From Dioscorea cayenensis subsp. rotundata (Eukaryota > Streptophyta > Magnoliopsida > Dioscoreales > Dioscoreaceae), in assembly GCF_009730915.1 (NCBI RefSeq), contig NC_052480.1, positions 1,364,001 to 1,428,000 on the forward strand: DNA of 64,000 nt. Direction: 5' to 3'. How positions within the stretch are numbered: position 1 is the stretch's first letter; each line of letters starts with the position of its first letter. The position numbers and the translations under genes are program-made. Positions 24,354 through 37,080 of this stretch are shown piece by piece. Below the pieces are notes generated by a model, which made no database searches, was not told where the DNA came from, and saw nothing but the letters and a program-made list of their open reading frames with translations.

Positions 24354-25823
24354 TTTGGACAACATGTAGATATATTGAATAATGTAAGGTTGTAAAAAAT
24401 GGAAAAAATTATTAGTTATATAGTTTTGTTTTTATTTCTTTGTTTTGCATTGTGAAGTGATGAGAGTTTGTTGTTTGTTTGTGGGAAAAAGAAGGCAAAA
24501 GTGATAAGGGTGGTTGGTTCTTAGTGTTTTTGAGCATGTGAAGCCAGAGACTTTGGCAAGTTGGAGTGTGGGTGGTCACATGAAGTGTTTGGTTTGGTAA
24601 CTTGATAATTATTAAATTAACAACATAAAAATAATACTACTAATAATAATAATATATATAATCAAGTGCTATGGGAACAAGTATTCATGTTTGGTGAGCT
24701 TATATAATTATTATAATTGGTGTTTGAATTTTAATTATAGTTTACTGAAAAACAATTTTAAACAATTAATAGTCTTTATGAAGTTAAAGTTTTGTTTTTC
24801 TTTAATATATCAACTATATAAATTTGTTCATTCTAGTTTCTTTTTTTATTCAATATGCATTATCTGATTTATTTTATTATTATTTTAGGATTAAAATAAA
24901 TTATTGATTAGGTTTTAATTCTTAAGATAAAAAAAAGTTTAGACCCCATGTGAAGGGGTTGGTGAGATGGCACTTTCACAATGCTTTAGGTTCATAGTAA
25001 TTGAAATGTCACTCTTTGTTGATGTTTTTATAATAATCATGTATATATGTTAAGTTAAGGGCCTTTTGTTCAGTGCTTTAAAAGTGAAATAGAGAAGTTT
25101 GCATTGAGGTATATATATATATATATATATAGGTTAACACTGATGAGATTTTATTTATGCATATTTTTTATCATTATTAATAACAAATTTGTTTCATTTA
25201 TAGAACAAATAGTGATTTTAATATATAAGTTCTTATGTCATTATCTATTACTTTAGGATATATTTATATATATTGAAAAAAATAAAAAATTAAATTAAAA
25301 TTAAAATAAGTCAAAGATATCATGTTTATGAAAATGACCTAATTCTAAATGGTTAATATCTAAATCACAAAAATAGTAATAAAAAAAATAAAAATAACAA
25401 GATAGTCAAAAATTATATAAAAAGAAAATTTTCACTCAATTGTCAGTCATTACGTTAAGTAATTAACAACCAATAATTAAACTTTTATTAAAACATAAAA
25501 AATCATAAATCCTGACTCGTTCATGATGAACTGATTATTAACCAATAGTAACAACCAATAATTAAACTTTTATTAAAACACAAAAAATCATGAATCCTGA
25601 CTCGTTCATGATGAACTGATTATTAACCAATAGTAACCAATGAATATAAATTCAAATAAAACTAAACCAAAAATGAAAAATGAAAAAAAAAATCACTCTA
25701 TTTAGGTTACTACTTTAGAAACCCTAATGACAACTACACATATACTCCTCATTTCCCACACCAAATATTTCAAAGATGGTGGTGGCCCCAATCACACTAA
25801 ACATTGATTGATATATATATTTA

Positions 25824-25867
<44 letters not shown>

Positions 25868-26646
25868 AACCCTAGTTCTATGTTGCCATAGTTGACCTAG
25901 AAGAAAACAAGGAAACATTTTGGTAAGACTTGGTAGTTGGTGGTTGGTAGGCCTCATGACATGGTCACATAGCACCAAAATAAAATAAAATACATATACC
26001 AATGCCCAATGTACCCCTTTTCCTCAATCTCTGGTTTTGCTTCTCCATGCAATGTCTTTTTCACATTTATATAATAATAATATATTGCATATATTTATAT
26101 ATATATATACACACACAAAGATACCAAACTCTATTTCAAACAGTGATTAACATTTCTTATTATGAGACATGAAAAGCCACCATCTACATCAAAGACTTTT
26201 TTGTTTACTGTGAGAATAGTTGTAGTAATTGAATATTATTTAAGAAATTTTAAATATATATGATTTTTTTATTTTACTTATTTCTTTTGTTTTTTATTTT
26301 TTTTTTATTAATGTTTTTTGAGAAGCTTCTCACTCTCTTTCCAATCTTTTTCTTGCCCACCTTTTTGAACAGAAAAGTTGGTGGTCTTGGTAGGTATGAT
26401 TAATAAATGTGGTGTTGGTGTGTTCTTTTCTTTCCACTTCTATCTTAGTACATTATTATTATTACTATTATTACAATAAAAAAAAAATGCTAATATCTTA
26501 TCTCAAAAAGAAGATCCCATTTTAGAGATCATGAGTAGTTTTTATTTATTTATTTATTTTTATTAATCATGATGCATTTGTTGTGTTAGCATAATAAATA
26601 AATTAATAAGAAAATGTATTGAGAGAAAATAAATTAGCATTTGAGA

Positions 26647-26697
<51 letters not shown>

Positions 26698-28254
26698 TGC
26701 ATGATGGAAGCACTTTTAACCTAATGTAACCTAATGTTTGGTATAGTCTTTATGAGCTAAACCTTTTGTTGTTATATCACACTCTTTAAGAATTATGATT
26801 ATAGAAATCTTCCCCTTCCATTTAAAAATAGAGAAGCAAACATTTGGTAACATTAACTTAATTAAAAATAGAGAAGCAAGTAAATAATAACTTAATATTT
26901 TTTTTAAACCAATTCAAACTATAAGTTATCTTATTATAATCTCTTATGTCCATTCCGTTGGGCTAGCTAAGTAAGGATTACACTTTCTAAAATTTTGATA
27001 ACAACAAATTAATTATATCTTTATTGCCGACATTTAGTCTTATTCTCTAATGTGTGTTTGGTTCTTCAGTAAAACCAATTAGTTACCCTCACTTTCATTT
27101 ATGTACAGAAAAAATCATTTTCCTGTGTCTTTTTATTTTAAAACCCCTTAAAACTCTTTTAATCCCTGCTCATATATAAACTAGATTAATTTTAAATTAT
27201 AAATATTATTAATATATATATATATTAATACAAGTAAATATTACACATATTTCAACATGAGAAAAAAGAATATTAGAATTTACAAATGGTAGTTAGGGAA
27301 TCACAATTGTTAATAATCACAAGGAATGACCAAGAAAAGAAAGGAATGAAAAAAGATAAACAGGACAATCAAGTCACAATGTGTGTTTTTGTAGTAGTGT
27401 CCAATGTCAATGAATGATAAATTTCTTTGAATTTGGTTATTTGAAATGTTGAAAGGGTTTTATAATAATTCTCACATGCCGGAAAAAATTTTGTCTTTTT
27501 TTATACTTTTGGGAAACCCTAACTTGACCGGAGTTCCATTTTATTTGGGATCATGTCACTATTTCTCATTTATTAGGTTAGAAATTTTGATTCCATTAAG
27601 ATTTTTTTTTTAAAATTATACAAATAAAAATAAAAAGAAATATATTTTTTTTATTTTTAGGTAGGATAATTTTTTTTCTCTATTTATATATAGTAGTAGT
27701 ACTACTACTATTCTTATTATTATATCTTCACAAAAGTATAAAAAAATATTTTTTAAAAGCAAATTAATAGATTTTATGTTTAGTTTAAAAGTGGAAGCTT
27801 TGGACTGAATTGTCTAATAATTTTCTTTTCAAGTAAAACCTAAATGATGCCATTCTTTGCCTTTACAAAAAAGGGAAGAAAATTCAAAAGTAACATGTTT
27901 TCAAGATATGAAGTCACCAATATCTTGATTTATAATAAAAAGTCCAATATTCTGTCATTCTTTGAACAAGATTTAATTCAAAGTTTTCAAAGATAAATAG
28001 CATTTAGATAAATCAATTACCTAACATGATATTAAATCACATTTGATATTTCACACTTTATTTTAATCCATGTTTTACCAAACACATAAGACATAATCAT
28101 ACAATAATCATTCACTCATATCAATCCAGCCTGTTTTACAGTAAAAATTCTCAGTAGAAACCAGCTTCAATTGAAAAATGGATGACAAATTTTCATACAA
28201 TAAACACTGGATCAATGCAAGAAAACAAAAAATGGTAGAGTCAACACTCATTTA
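24354..28254. other. Long AT-rich intergenic region
   Basis: I see no gene in 3.9 kb. Microsatellites: (TA)n at 25111-25131 and 25828-25861, and (TAA)n at 26646-26694. A perfect-looking 85-bp tandem duplication lies at 25464-25633. The sequence just before 28255 is the 3' flank of the methylthiotransferase gene. Confidence 0.6.
25464..25633. repeat. 85-bp direct tandem duplication
   Basis: Two adjacent copies start at 25464 and 25549 with 'taacaaccaataattaaac' and contain 'cctgactcgttcatgatg'. Only a couple of bases differ, so the duplication is recent. Confidence 0.9.
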
Positions 28255-31200
28255 TCAGATAGTAACCGTGTTCGAAGAAAGCAAAACCAGTAGTGTTATG
28301 ATAGTCAGAGAGCTTGCAGCAATTCCGGCCAACAAAATCCAATCGAATGTTGTGAATTTACCTGTGTCTATGTCGTCTTCCTGCTTTTCTACAGTTTGCA
28401 TTGCTTGGGCACCACTCGACTTCTCGGATACCTGTGATCTTCTTTTCCTATGAAATATAGACTGGAATGAGCTTACTAATGTTCTGGACTTCCATTTCCG
28501 GGCAATGGAGGTACCCACGATGACATGAGTAGGAACTTCCTCATGCTTTTTGCTGTTACTTTGTCCACCACAGGTCTGCGTCGTGCATGAGCACAAGCTT
28601 GCTTCTCTTGAACATACCAGCTGGTCGCATCGAATCCGGGTAGGAAGGTGTTTCCACAGTAGGGTTTCCTAAGAAATTATCTTTGTTGGTTTGCTTGGGA
28701 AATTCAAGCACGTCCCCGAAGACAGACCACCTTCCAACAGATGTGATCTTTACCTTTGTTGAGGTACCAAGCATGGTATCTGGTGCAATTACAAGAACTT
28801 GAATATAACCCTTTGTATGACCTACCTGGAAACACAAAACAAAACCGGTGTTGCGGGTGTTTTAAGAATTGAGATAGCTGAACAGAGAACTTGATTTTGT
28901 GTGTGTAAATTTTAAAATAAATGAGCACAAGTGACAGGGAAAAAAATAAATGAAGACAGCTGTAGTACCAGATGGATTCCATCGGTCGCAATTTCAGTTA
29001 TCCATATGCTCTCGATTTGACCTTCCATTCCCTGATACGGGGAAAAAGATTCAAAAACAGAAGTTAATTCACGACTCCGTCTTTTCACTATTGTGCTGGG
29101 GACTTTCTTCATCCTTGCAGCAGGGGTTCCTGCATAAACAGAGACCACAGCTGACAATGCTACTCTGAAATACCTAAATTCAAAAAGGAATGAAAGGAGA
29201 AAATGGGTATTCTGTATAAAGACCACCACTGTACATACCTGGTCTAGGGTAGAACTGGGATATATGAACTTGAGGAAATTGGTACTCCTTAATGAGATCA
29301 ACAGTTTGTTTAAAATCTTCATCAGTTTCACCTGACAATGGGAATTTTATGCCTGAGCAAGAATTCTAGGAAACACCAGCATGTCCATTATTCAACTAAA
29401 TTATATCCAAATTTTATTTTTATGAGCATAAACAAAGGTAGAATTCAACACAAGCAAAAATAGAGGCTTCCATCATGTCGCTTCACTAGCAGGTGACTAA
29501 ATGAATCAATTTGTGAAATTACCTGGGAATCCACATATTATATCAGTTGCAAACTGCATTCCTGGTACAAGACTGTTTAATGTATCAACTACAGTTCTGA
29601 AGTCAGTCACAGTGTATTCCCGGTTCATAGCCTGACATGACCATCACAAATCTTATCAGGATAAATGGACTGGCTGGAATTTGCAAGTTGATAATAATCA
29701 TCGGTACAATTATAATCAAGAATTCAAAATAAGTGTAACCAAGCTTACACCAAGGACAGAATCACTTCCAGACTGCACTGGCACATGCAGAAATGAATAC
29801 ACACATGGGTGGCGTAAAACTTCAGCTATTTCCTCCAAATGCTCTAGTATGAAAGGAGGATTCGTCATGCCAATCCGAAGCATGGTGCTTCTGTCTGATG
29901 GCAGCTCTGCGACGATGGCTTTCAGTAGAATTGGAAGATTAGCTCCTATATCCCGTCCTGACATATATTGAGAGTTTAGGCATTATTTTAAAAAACTTAC
30001 AGCCAAACAAAGGCGAAGAGAAAAAGAGTCATCTTGTATTTCATATAAATTGGGAGCAATATAATCCTTACTTAGATGACCACCTATCCAACTTTAGGGG
30101 CATCAAGTATATTTAGTTTAGAGAATATTTTCCTCTAATAAAGTCCTATGTTTGAACTGCAAAAGATTAAGTAATGTCATTCATGGAATAGAATTGACGA
30201 AACAGAGATATGTCGATAGATTTTAGAGACAAAATGACCAAGGGATAACATGGTGAGGGGTTGGCCCAATTTGGAGTTGGAGTTTATATATTTGTTCTAA
30301 TAGTACATGCATGGGTTCCAAATACGTCTTAAGTAAACCTTCGGTTCTGATGCCATAGCAGTAAGCTTCAGAAATTTTACTGCCAGATATGTTGCCCTAT
30401 TAGAATATGAATATGTTTAAGATTGCATAAAAGTATTTACATGTAGGTAAGCATCACAATCAAGATGAGGCACAGTTCACTGGTTCCTCAAGTATAGACT
30501 GAGATACTTTTGCCAAATCCAAGTGAAAAAAAACTAATCACTTTATAAAAGAGAACCTTTCAAAAAGTTCACTGATTTCGGCATGACAAGCATAAGAAAA
30601 CACTAATGAATAGAAAATTCCATAACAAAGTTACCATAGGCGCCAGTATCTTCACTGCTCAACCATATTTCTTTGACTCCTTCAGTGATGACGGTCCTTA
30701 CTCGTTCCACCTGCACCATATTGCTTTTAAAACCTTCACAATGTTAAATCTGAAACAAAGCAACAAGAAATTATAACCTACGAGACCATTCACGGTGTAG
30801 CTTCCAAGATGGCCCCGAGCATGCTTTGTCTTGCAATAAGTACAAGCACCCAAACAACCGACATTGATGGGAAGAATCTCAATAAACTTGTTCCTTCTAA
30901 CCTATGAAAACATAAGAAAAGAAATTGACATCGATTCCACTGATTAAAAAAAAAATTGGTAGCCTTTTCTTTTATGATTTCCACAATAAATTCTGCGCAA
31001 TGAAAAACTGCTAGATTACAAAGTTTTCCATAGAAGTACCTTAGGTAGGTCAAGTGCTGGTAAAGTTTTCCGACTTAAAAGCCGCACCTCATGGCCTTTC
31101 AAAGTCTCTTCTACTACTTCAACCACACGATCTATTTGTTGCACACCAATTACACTAACACCTTCAAGCTCTTTTAGATCTCGGCTTCCTTGAGGCACAC

Positions 31201-32236
31201 ATCCTGCCACCACCAGAGGCTTGTTCACATTCTTACATTTCGATATTAGAGTATCCATGGCAGATTGGCTTGGAGACTTAACTGTGCATCTGTCAGAGTA
31301 ACACATCACCAACAAAGTTCAGTAACAAAAATTGCTTTTTTTTTTTCACAAGTATCAATAATATAGCATACGATGTAAGCAAGAGCAACAACAAGAGAGT
31401 ACCCATCATGAATCAATAATTTATCAAAACAAAAAAAAAAAAATCTTTTCAGCAAATTTCAATAAATTTATAGCTTAATAGAATAAGGAATGCTTTGGAC
31501 AGCACCAAACAAAACATAGACAAATACTTGAAGAGGAAGCCGGCATAAATCATAAAAGCAAGACCCAGTGGATGATTAAGGAGGCTAAAGAGAAAGGGAA
31601 GGTAGCGCATTACGTGTTTATCAGCCAAAGATCAGCCTCGTCAGGATTATCACTCACTGCGTATCCAAATGCCGAGAGTTGGCCAGCCATATATTCACTG
31701 TCACTCTGTTCAACAACAAAACATTATACAAACATCATGAATGATACCAAATTCACACATTTACCACAATTTCACACTACACTCATTATCATTCTAGAGT
31801 AAGACATTTGTTGGTGAATTGTGAGTAGGAAAACATCACAATGACTACAGAACAACAATGCATTGCTAAACTACACTCAAAACACTTCATATGCATGTCA
31901 TTAACTTCAAAACACCAAAATCGCAAACCAAAAAACATAGAAGAGCTCACCTGGTTATGAGAACATCCAAATGTCTTCATATATATAATCTACGAAGAAA
32001 ACAAACAAATCTATAGATTAAAAAAGAAAAACCTAAATCATAAAAAATCCACAGTTGAGAGATTGAAGTGGAACCTGAGTGCCAGGGATTTGGGAAGAAG
32101 GGGAGGAATTTAGGCCATCCCCGATCCGACGGGCCATGGTTTTCCTCCTCGGCTTCAGGCCTACGCCGGCCACCACCGGAAGCCGGAGACCGGGTGGCTC
32201 TCCGGCGGCGGCGACTATGTCCTCGATGTCTTCCAT
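28255..32236 (-). CDS. CDKAL1-type tRNA threonylcarbamoyladenosine methylthiotransferase
   Basis: This radical-SAM enzyme adds a 2-methylthio group to t6A37 of cytosolic tRNAs, and the family is tail-anchored in the ER. Exons on the minus strand: 32236-32075, 31989-31951, 31705-31614, 31289-31040, 30901-30782, 30710-30635, 29957-29749, 29631-29523, 29331-29239, 29129-28969 and 28825-28255. All junctions are GT-AG and in phase. The N-terminal domain has its three cysteines in [17 protein letters not shown] and VVAGCVPQG. The SAM cluster motif CxxxCxxC is in [21 protein letters not shown]-like region follows, and a C-terminal hydrophobic anchor ([20 protein letters not shown]) ends the protein, about 627 residues. 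In the last exon the frame must change once between about 28600 and 28680, because [18 protein letters not shown] and [10 protein letters not shown] lie in different frames. This is either an error or a lesion near the end. Confidence 0.93.
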
Positions 32237-33240
32237 CTCGGAATGAGTTCCAATGCCGAGTTAGGGCTTTGCTAGTTCTAAATTAGAAAATCAAATTGAG
32301 TCTGAACTATAATTTTATTTAATTAATTTGATAATTCAAATTAATAATTTTAAAAATATTGTATTTAAATATATATTTTTACACATGCTAACTCATTTAT
32401 ATATATATATATAATTTATTTATTAAATAACACTTTTATTTATAAAAATTGAGAATTAATCATCAACTTTATATACCTTGATTTTGAAGATACAAAGATT
32501 GGATTGCAAACTTAAACTCACATCCCGGACAGAAATTGAATTGCAAACTTAAACTCACATCCCGATGGGCTACTGAGTCTTTTTAAGTTTAATAATAATA
32601 AATTATGTAATAAAAGAATTATTAAGGTATATATTAAAACAATTTATTTACAATTCACAAATGGAAAAAAATATATATTAAAACAAAATTTGGTATATTT
32701 ACTGTATAAAATCCAAATCCCAAAGATAAAATATGAATTGACCTGTTGAAAATTGACTTCATTTCACTTGTGAAACAAAATATTTATGAACTTCATATCG
32801 TTGTGCTACTAAATATTTTTTTTTTATAACTGGATGACCACATAATTTTTTTCTAGGAGCATCCGTGGCCATAAAAACCTGTTTGGGTCTATTTCTAGAA
32901 ACTTGGTTGATGTGGAGGGACTATTCCAATGACTTGGATGACATGGAAGCTGAAATAATCTTTAACAAGTCTTTATATTTATAGGTACTCATAAAAAAAA
33001 ATTATGTGGCTATCTCAGTTACAAAAAAATATTTATAACAATATTAATATAAATTATAAATATTTGTGACCACTAGTGGAATCAAACTCGTTGAAAATCA
33101 TCCTTCATGTTAAAAAGTAAAAAAAACAACCAATAAAAAGATTGAGCAATAATTTCACCAAACACAAAGGAACAAAAAAATAATTCTAAACTATACCAAG
33201 GGTCCCCGTGTAAAAAAGCTCGATAACTCCCAGAAAACCG
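32237..33240. other. Intergenic region between two divergent genes
   Basis: It separates the methylthiotransferase (-) from the LEA-like gene (+). It holds a 37-bp-period direct repeat at 32503-32564 (attgcaaacttaaactcaca twice) and a MITE at 32811-33037. No gene is visible. Confidence 0.6.
32811..33037. mobile_element. About 227-bp MITE with 40-bp terminal inverted repeats
   Basis: The left end reads 'aaatatttttttttt' then 'ataactggatgaccacataa'. The complement of the right end reads 'aaatatttttttgtaactga' then 'gatagccacataattttt'. The interior has no coding capacity. I could not fix the target-site duplication, so the superfamily is open. Confidence 0.65.
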
Positions 33241-33253
33241 CCACGACTATGGA

Positions 33254-33309
33254 CACGTGTCATCCATCCAACACGTGCAATCCTCCATCTTCTCCACGAC
33301 AGCCACGTG
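33254..33309 (+). promoter_or_regulatory. Cluster of three CACGTG (ABRE/G-box) sites
   Basis: CACGTG occurs at 33254-33259, 33272-33277 and 33304-33309, the first and third in the strong form CACGTGTC. They lie 75-130 bp before the ATG at 33383. ABRE clusters mark ABA- and desiccation-induced genes bound by bZIP factors of the ABF/ABI5 type, which fits the LEA-like product. Confidence 0.75.
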
Positions 33310-33382
33310 TCAAAATCTCATAACCATCCTCCCTCCCATTCGTTCTCTCACTCTCGCTTCTTTCTCTCCTCAACTCCCAAAG

Positions 33383-35540
33383 ATGATGAACATACTGGCT
33401 CTCAGCCTCATCATCGCCACCCTCGTCGGCGCCGGCGTATGGTCTCCGCCGCCGTCCGAGCCACACCACCTTGTCCGGGAAGGCAGCCGCGTCATCGTCG
33501 TCGAGTATGAACGTCAGGTAGACGACGATCACTCCTCTTCTTCTTCTCCTCACAAACTCATCCAAGAAGCAAAAGATAAGTTCAAAGAAGCATCTTCTCT
33601 CCTCCCAAACCTTGGCCAAGGCCTCTCCACTCCTTCAGAAATCCAAAGTTCTTCAACAGATCTTGATACCAATGCTCTCAGTGCTGCTACCAAAAGTGCA
33701 ATGGATGACACTAAAGAAGCTGTTGAAAGTCTTGTGCACAAAGGTAAAGAGAAGGTGGAGCAAACCAAGAACACTCTGAAAAATACAGCAGAAAAAGTGA
33801 AGGAAAAAGCAGAGAATGTCATGCATGAAGGAAAGAACAGAATGGAGGATAAAGCTGGAAACTTTATACATAAAGCGGAGAAGAAGAAGATTGAAGAAAC
33901 AAAGAATGTGGGAGAGGAGATGAAGAAAGATGCATTAGAGATTGTGAGGAGGAGTAAGAGATTGGTTTGTAATGCTTGTTCTTATGTGGTGACGCCGGAG
34001 ACGGTGAAGAAGGTGGCAAAGGTGGTGCATTTGTTCGGGTTTTCGATGGCGTATGGGACTAGTGTGTGGGTGACGTTTGTTTCGAGCTATTTGTTAAGTA
34101 GAGCTTTGCCGAGGCAGCAGTTTGCGGTGGTGCAGAGTAGGATTTATCCGGTGTATTTCCGGGTGGTGGCCGGTGATGTTGTGGTGGTGTTGATTGCTCA
34201 TTTGGTTGAGAATGGTTGGAAAAACAGGGTGGAGATGTTGCAGGGGTGTTGCTTGTTGGTTGTGCTTGTTCTTGTTCTTGTTAACATGCTCTTTTTTGAG
34301 CCCAAGGCCACAAAGGTTAGTGTTCCTTTTTTGTTAATTTTCTTTTAATTATTTAGTTTAATTATCACAAAATTTAGTATAACATCAACATTCATGACTT
34401 GTTGGCATCGAGTCTCTGCGTACAAACAAACATTATTGATGATTCCGTCCCCACAGGGTGAATGCGCATTAATTGTATATTTAGAAAACTCACACACACC
34501 TCTTTATTACTAATTTTAAGATTGATTTACATATGCACTATATGTATGTAATGTTTGAGAGAATAAAGATGGAAAGAGAAGAAGGGCATTGTATAATATT
34601 TAGAAAATTCACACATATCTCTTATTACTAATTTGATGTTGATTTACATATGTACTACATAGGTAATGTTTGAGAGAATGAAGATGGAAAGAGAAGAAGA
34701 GCAATATTGTATAATATTTAGAAAACTCACACACACAACTCTTATTACTAGTTTGAGGTTGATTTACATATGCGCTACATATGTAATGTTTGAGAGAATG
34801 AAGATGGAAAGAGAAGAAGAGCATTGTATAATATTTAGAAAAACTCACACACACAACTCTTATTACTAGTTTGAGGTTGATTTACATATGCGCTACATAT
34901 GTAATGTTAGAGAGAATGAAGATGGAAAGAGAAGAAGAGCATTGTATAATATTTAGAAAACTCACACACATCTCTGATTACTAATTTGAGGTTGATTTAC
35001 ATATGCACTACATAGTTAATGTTTGAGAGAATGAAGATGGAAAGAGAAGAAGAGCATTGTATAATATTTAGAAAACTCACACACACATCTCTGATTACTA
35101 ATTTGAGGTTGATTTACATATGCACTACATAGTTAATGTTTGAGAGAATGAAGATAGAAAGAGAAGAAGAGCATTGTATAATATTTAGAAAACTCACACA
35201 CACATCTCTGATTACTAATTTAAGGTTGATTTACATATGCGCTACATAGTTAATGTTTGAGAGAATGAAGATGGAAAGAGAAGAAGGGCGGGGAAGGGAC
35301 ATTGATGATACCGTGTCGGAGCCTATACTTACATCCTCACCGGCCACCGCCACCGCCGCTACAACCAGAGTATCCCCAGGTGCTGTTAGGATGGAGGAGG
35401 CGATGAAAAGCAGAATGGCATATCTAACCAAGAAATTAAAGAAGCTCAACACCTACTCATCTTTGCTTAATGTGATTGGTCTCATGGCACTCACTTCTCA
35501 CCTGGTCCATTTGGCAAGCTATGCGCATCTAACTTGTTGA
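33383..35540 (+). CDS. LEA-like protein with TMEM205/DUF4149 membrane domain
   Basis: Two exons, 33383-34315 and 35250-35540, give 407 residues. The start is placed at 33383 because it opens with a signal/anchor-like segment, MMNILALSLIIATLVGAGVW, and lies just downstream of the ABRE cluster. The open frame extending up to 33257 has no ATG. Residues ~50-200 are a charged, amphipathic LEA-type region (repeats such as KEKVEQTKNTLKNTAEKVKE). The DUF4149/TMEM205 domain follows with hydrophobic helices (LFGFSMAYGTSVWVTFVSSY, VYFRVVAGDVVVVLIAHLV, LLVVLVLVLVNMLFF) and a last one in exon 2 (SLLNVIGLMALTSHLVHLA). Arabidopsis At1g72100 is, from memory, a similar protein lying next to a methylthiotransferase gene. 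The intron is highly unusual (see the 117-bp array). Confidence 0.92.
34468..35258 (+). repeat. 117-bp tandem array copying a 3' splice site and exon start
   Basis: Within the only intron of the LEA-like gene, 'atgtttgagagaa' recurs at 34551, 34666, 34786, 34904, 35019 and 35136, and once more at 35253, which is the true exon 2. Spacing is 115-120 bp. Each unit includes about 45 bases of the exon start (MFERMKMER...), then 'cattgtataatatttagaaa', a (CA)n tract, and the intron end 'gatttacatatgc..tacat'. The units at 34666, 35019 and 35136 keep an AG just before the copied exon. The others read 'atatg' or 'tatgta' there and have lost it. Confidence 0.93.
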
Positions 35541-36680
35541 TCTTTAATTTCTGGATGATCTGTGTGTGTTTGTTTGTACGTACGTGGTTATGTACAATGT
35601 CCGTGTTGTTTACTTGCTAGTTTTTACTGTTTTTTTTAATATAAGTAATTTGGTTTTTTTACTGTTGCTGTTGTGTGATCTGACTCTGTTTGTTACAGTG
35701 ATGAAATGGCTGATTTATCACTGGATATTTGTCAGCATGATCCATGGATCTAAACCACATGTTCTTTTGTTTATAAGGAAATTATTTCATGCATTTCAAA
35801 TAATAACATTTTTTTCCATTGTTAATTCCCAATTTTATTGATGGTATATTTATATTTAAATAAATGTATTGTACTACAATTTCTATTCTATGTTCTCCTT
35901 TCGCCCGGAGAGCTCCAGATATAAAAACAGAAAAAACACCACTGGCTTCGGTGGATCAGTCAATTCCTCGACCTCTCTTACTTAGTAAGAAAACTAGACA
36001 ATTAATTAATAAGAAAACTCGAGAATGAAAAGAGTTTTTAATAAAAACGACAAACATCTGCTAGTATTTTTATCAAGTTATTATCTCATTACATTGATGT
36101 GAGTTCAATGAGGTTGACATGAGTTATTGTTTCAAACGATTTTCATTTCTGAACAGAAGAACCGTTTTTTTCAAGAAGTGTATATTCGATTGATTGGTCC
36201 GAGGCTATCGACAAACAAGATTTGTTTAATTCACTTCGTTTCTTTTTATCAAGTCACTTCTCTTTTTGTCAAAATCATTTTTTTTGTGAGCTATTGTCTC
36301 ATGCTCTATAAGTTACTGTTTTCATAAGTTATTGTTTCGAACGTTCTCAACTTATGTACGTTTGTGAAGTGATGTTATATCATTTATATAAGTTAATTTT
36401 TCCAACAGATGGTGTTATATCATATGTGTAAGTTAATTTCTCCAATTGTAATTCGATGAAAATGAGTTCTAACCCGGCAGTTTTATAAATATTCCTAACT
36501 GCTTGAACCATGTAATTTTGGTTTTGCTAGAAAAAAATATTAGTACCCATCACGTGTAGCTTTGGGGAAAAAAAAATTGTTAAAATAAATTTTTCTTTAT
36601 AAATAAATAAATAAATATTATTATATAAAATATATATATATATTAAAATATATATATATATATTAATTAATCATGGGGAA
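35541..36680. other. Intergenic region between the LEA-like and MLO genes
   Basis: I see no gene. It contains the 3' flank of the LEA-like gene, generic AT-rich DNA and a TA-rich low-complexity run at 36627-36662. Confidence 0.6.
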
Positions 36681-36768
36681 CCAATGACCTTGTTTGGCCC
36701 GCGAGTGAATCAGAAACTCCAAATCGCGCTTCCACCCTCCCAGCATTCCAGGAAGCATATTCAAATCC

Positions 36769-37080
36769 ATGTCGGAAGCTCGCTCCCCGAAGCTCCCATT
36801 GCCCTCGCATGTGCTCTGCTCCATGCTCCCCGATCTCAATCCCATCCCAATCCCTCCATTTCTCCATTTTCCTTCTTCTCCGCACCATAGCAATCCATGG
36901 GAGAGGGTCGTTCTCTCGCCGAGACCCCCACCTGGTCCGTCGCCACCGTCACCACCGTCATGGTCGCCGTTTGCTTCCTCGTCGAGCGCTCCATCTCTAG
37001 ATTCGCCAAGGTATTACTTTTATCTTTCTGTTTCCCACTCATTTGCTTGTTTTGATCTTGTGAATCTGTTCAGTGGTTGA
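36769..37080 (+). other. Candidate upstream ORF overlapping the MLO start
   Basis: An ATG at 36769 opens a frame that passes the MLO ATG (36897) in a different frame and ends beyond exon 1. If the leader starts upstream of 36769, it would be an overlapping uORF that lowers translation of MLO. The transcription start is not visible, so this stays tentative. Confidence 0.25.

Noticed and set aside
33257-33382. Upstream extension of the LEA-like reading frame
   Set aside because: It contains no ATG and runs through the ABRE cluster. The start at 33383 gives a natural N-terminus.
34551-35266. Regularly spaced repeat that could suggest a CRISPR array
   Set aside because: The unit is tandem with no unique spacers, lies in a plant intron, and copies the adjacent exon.
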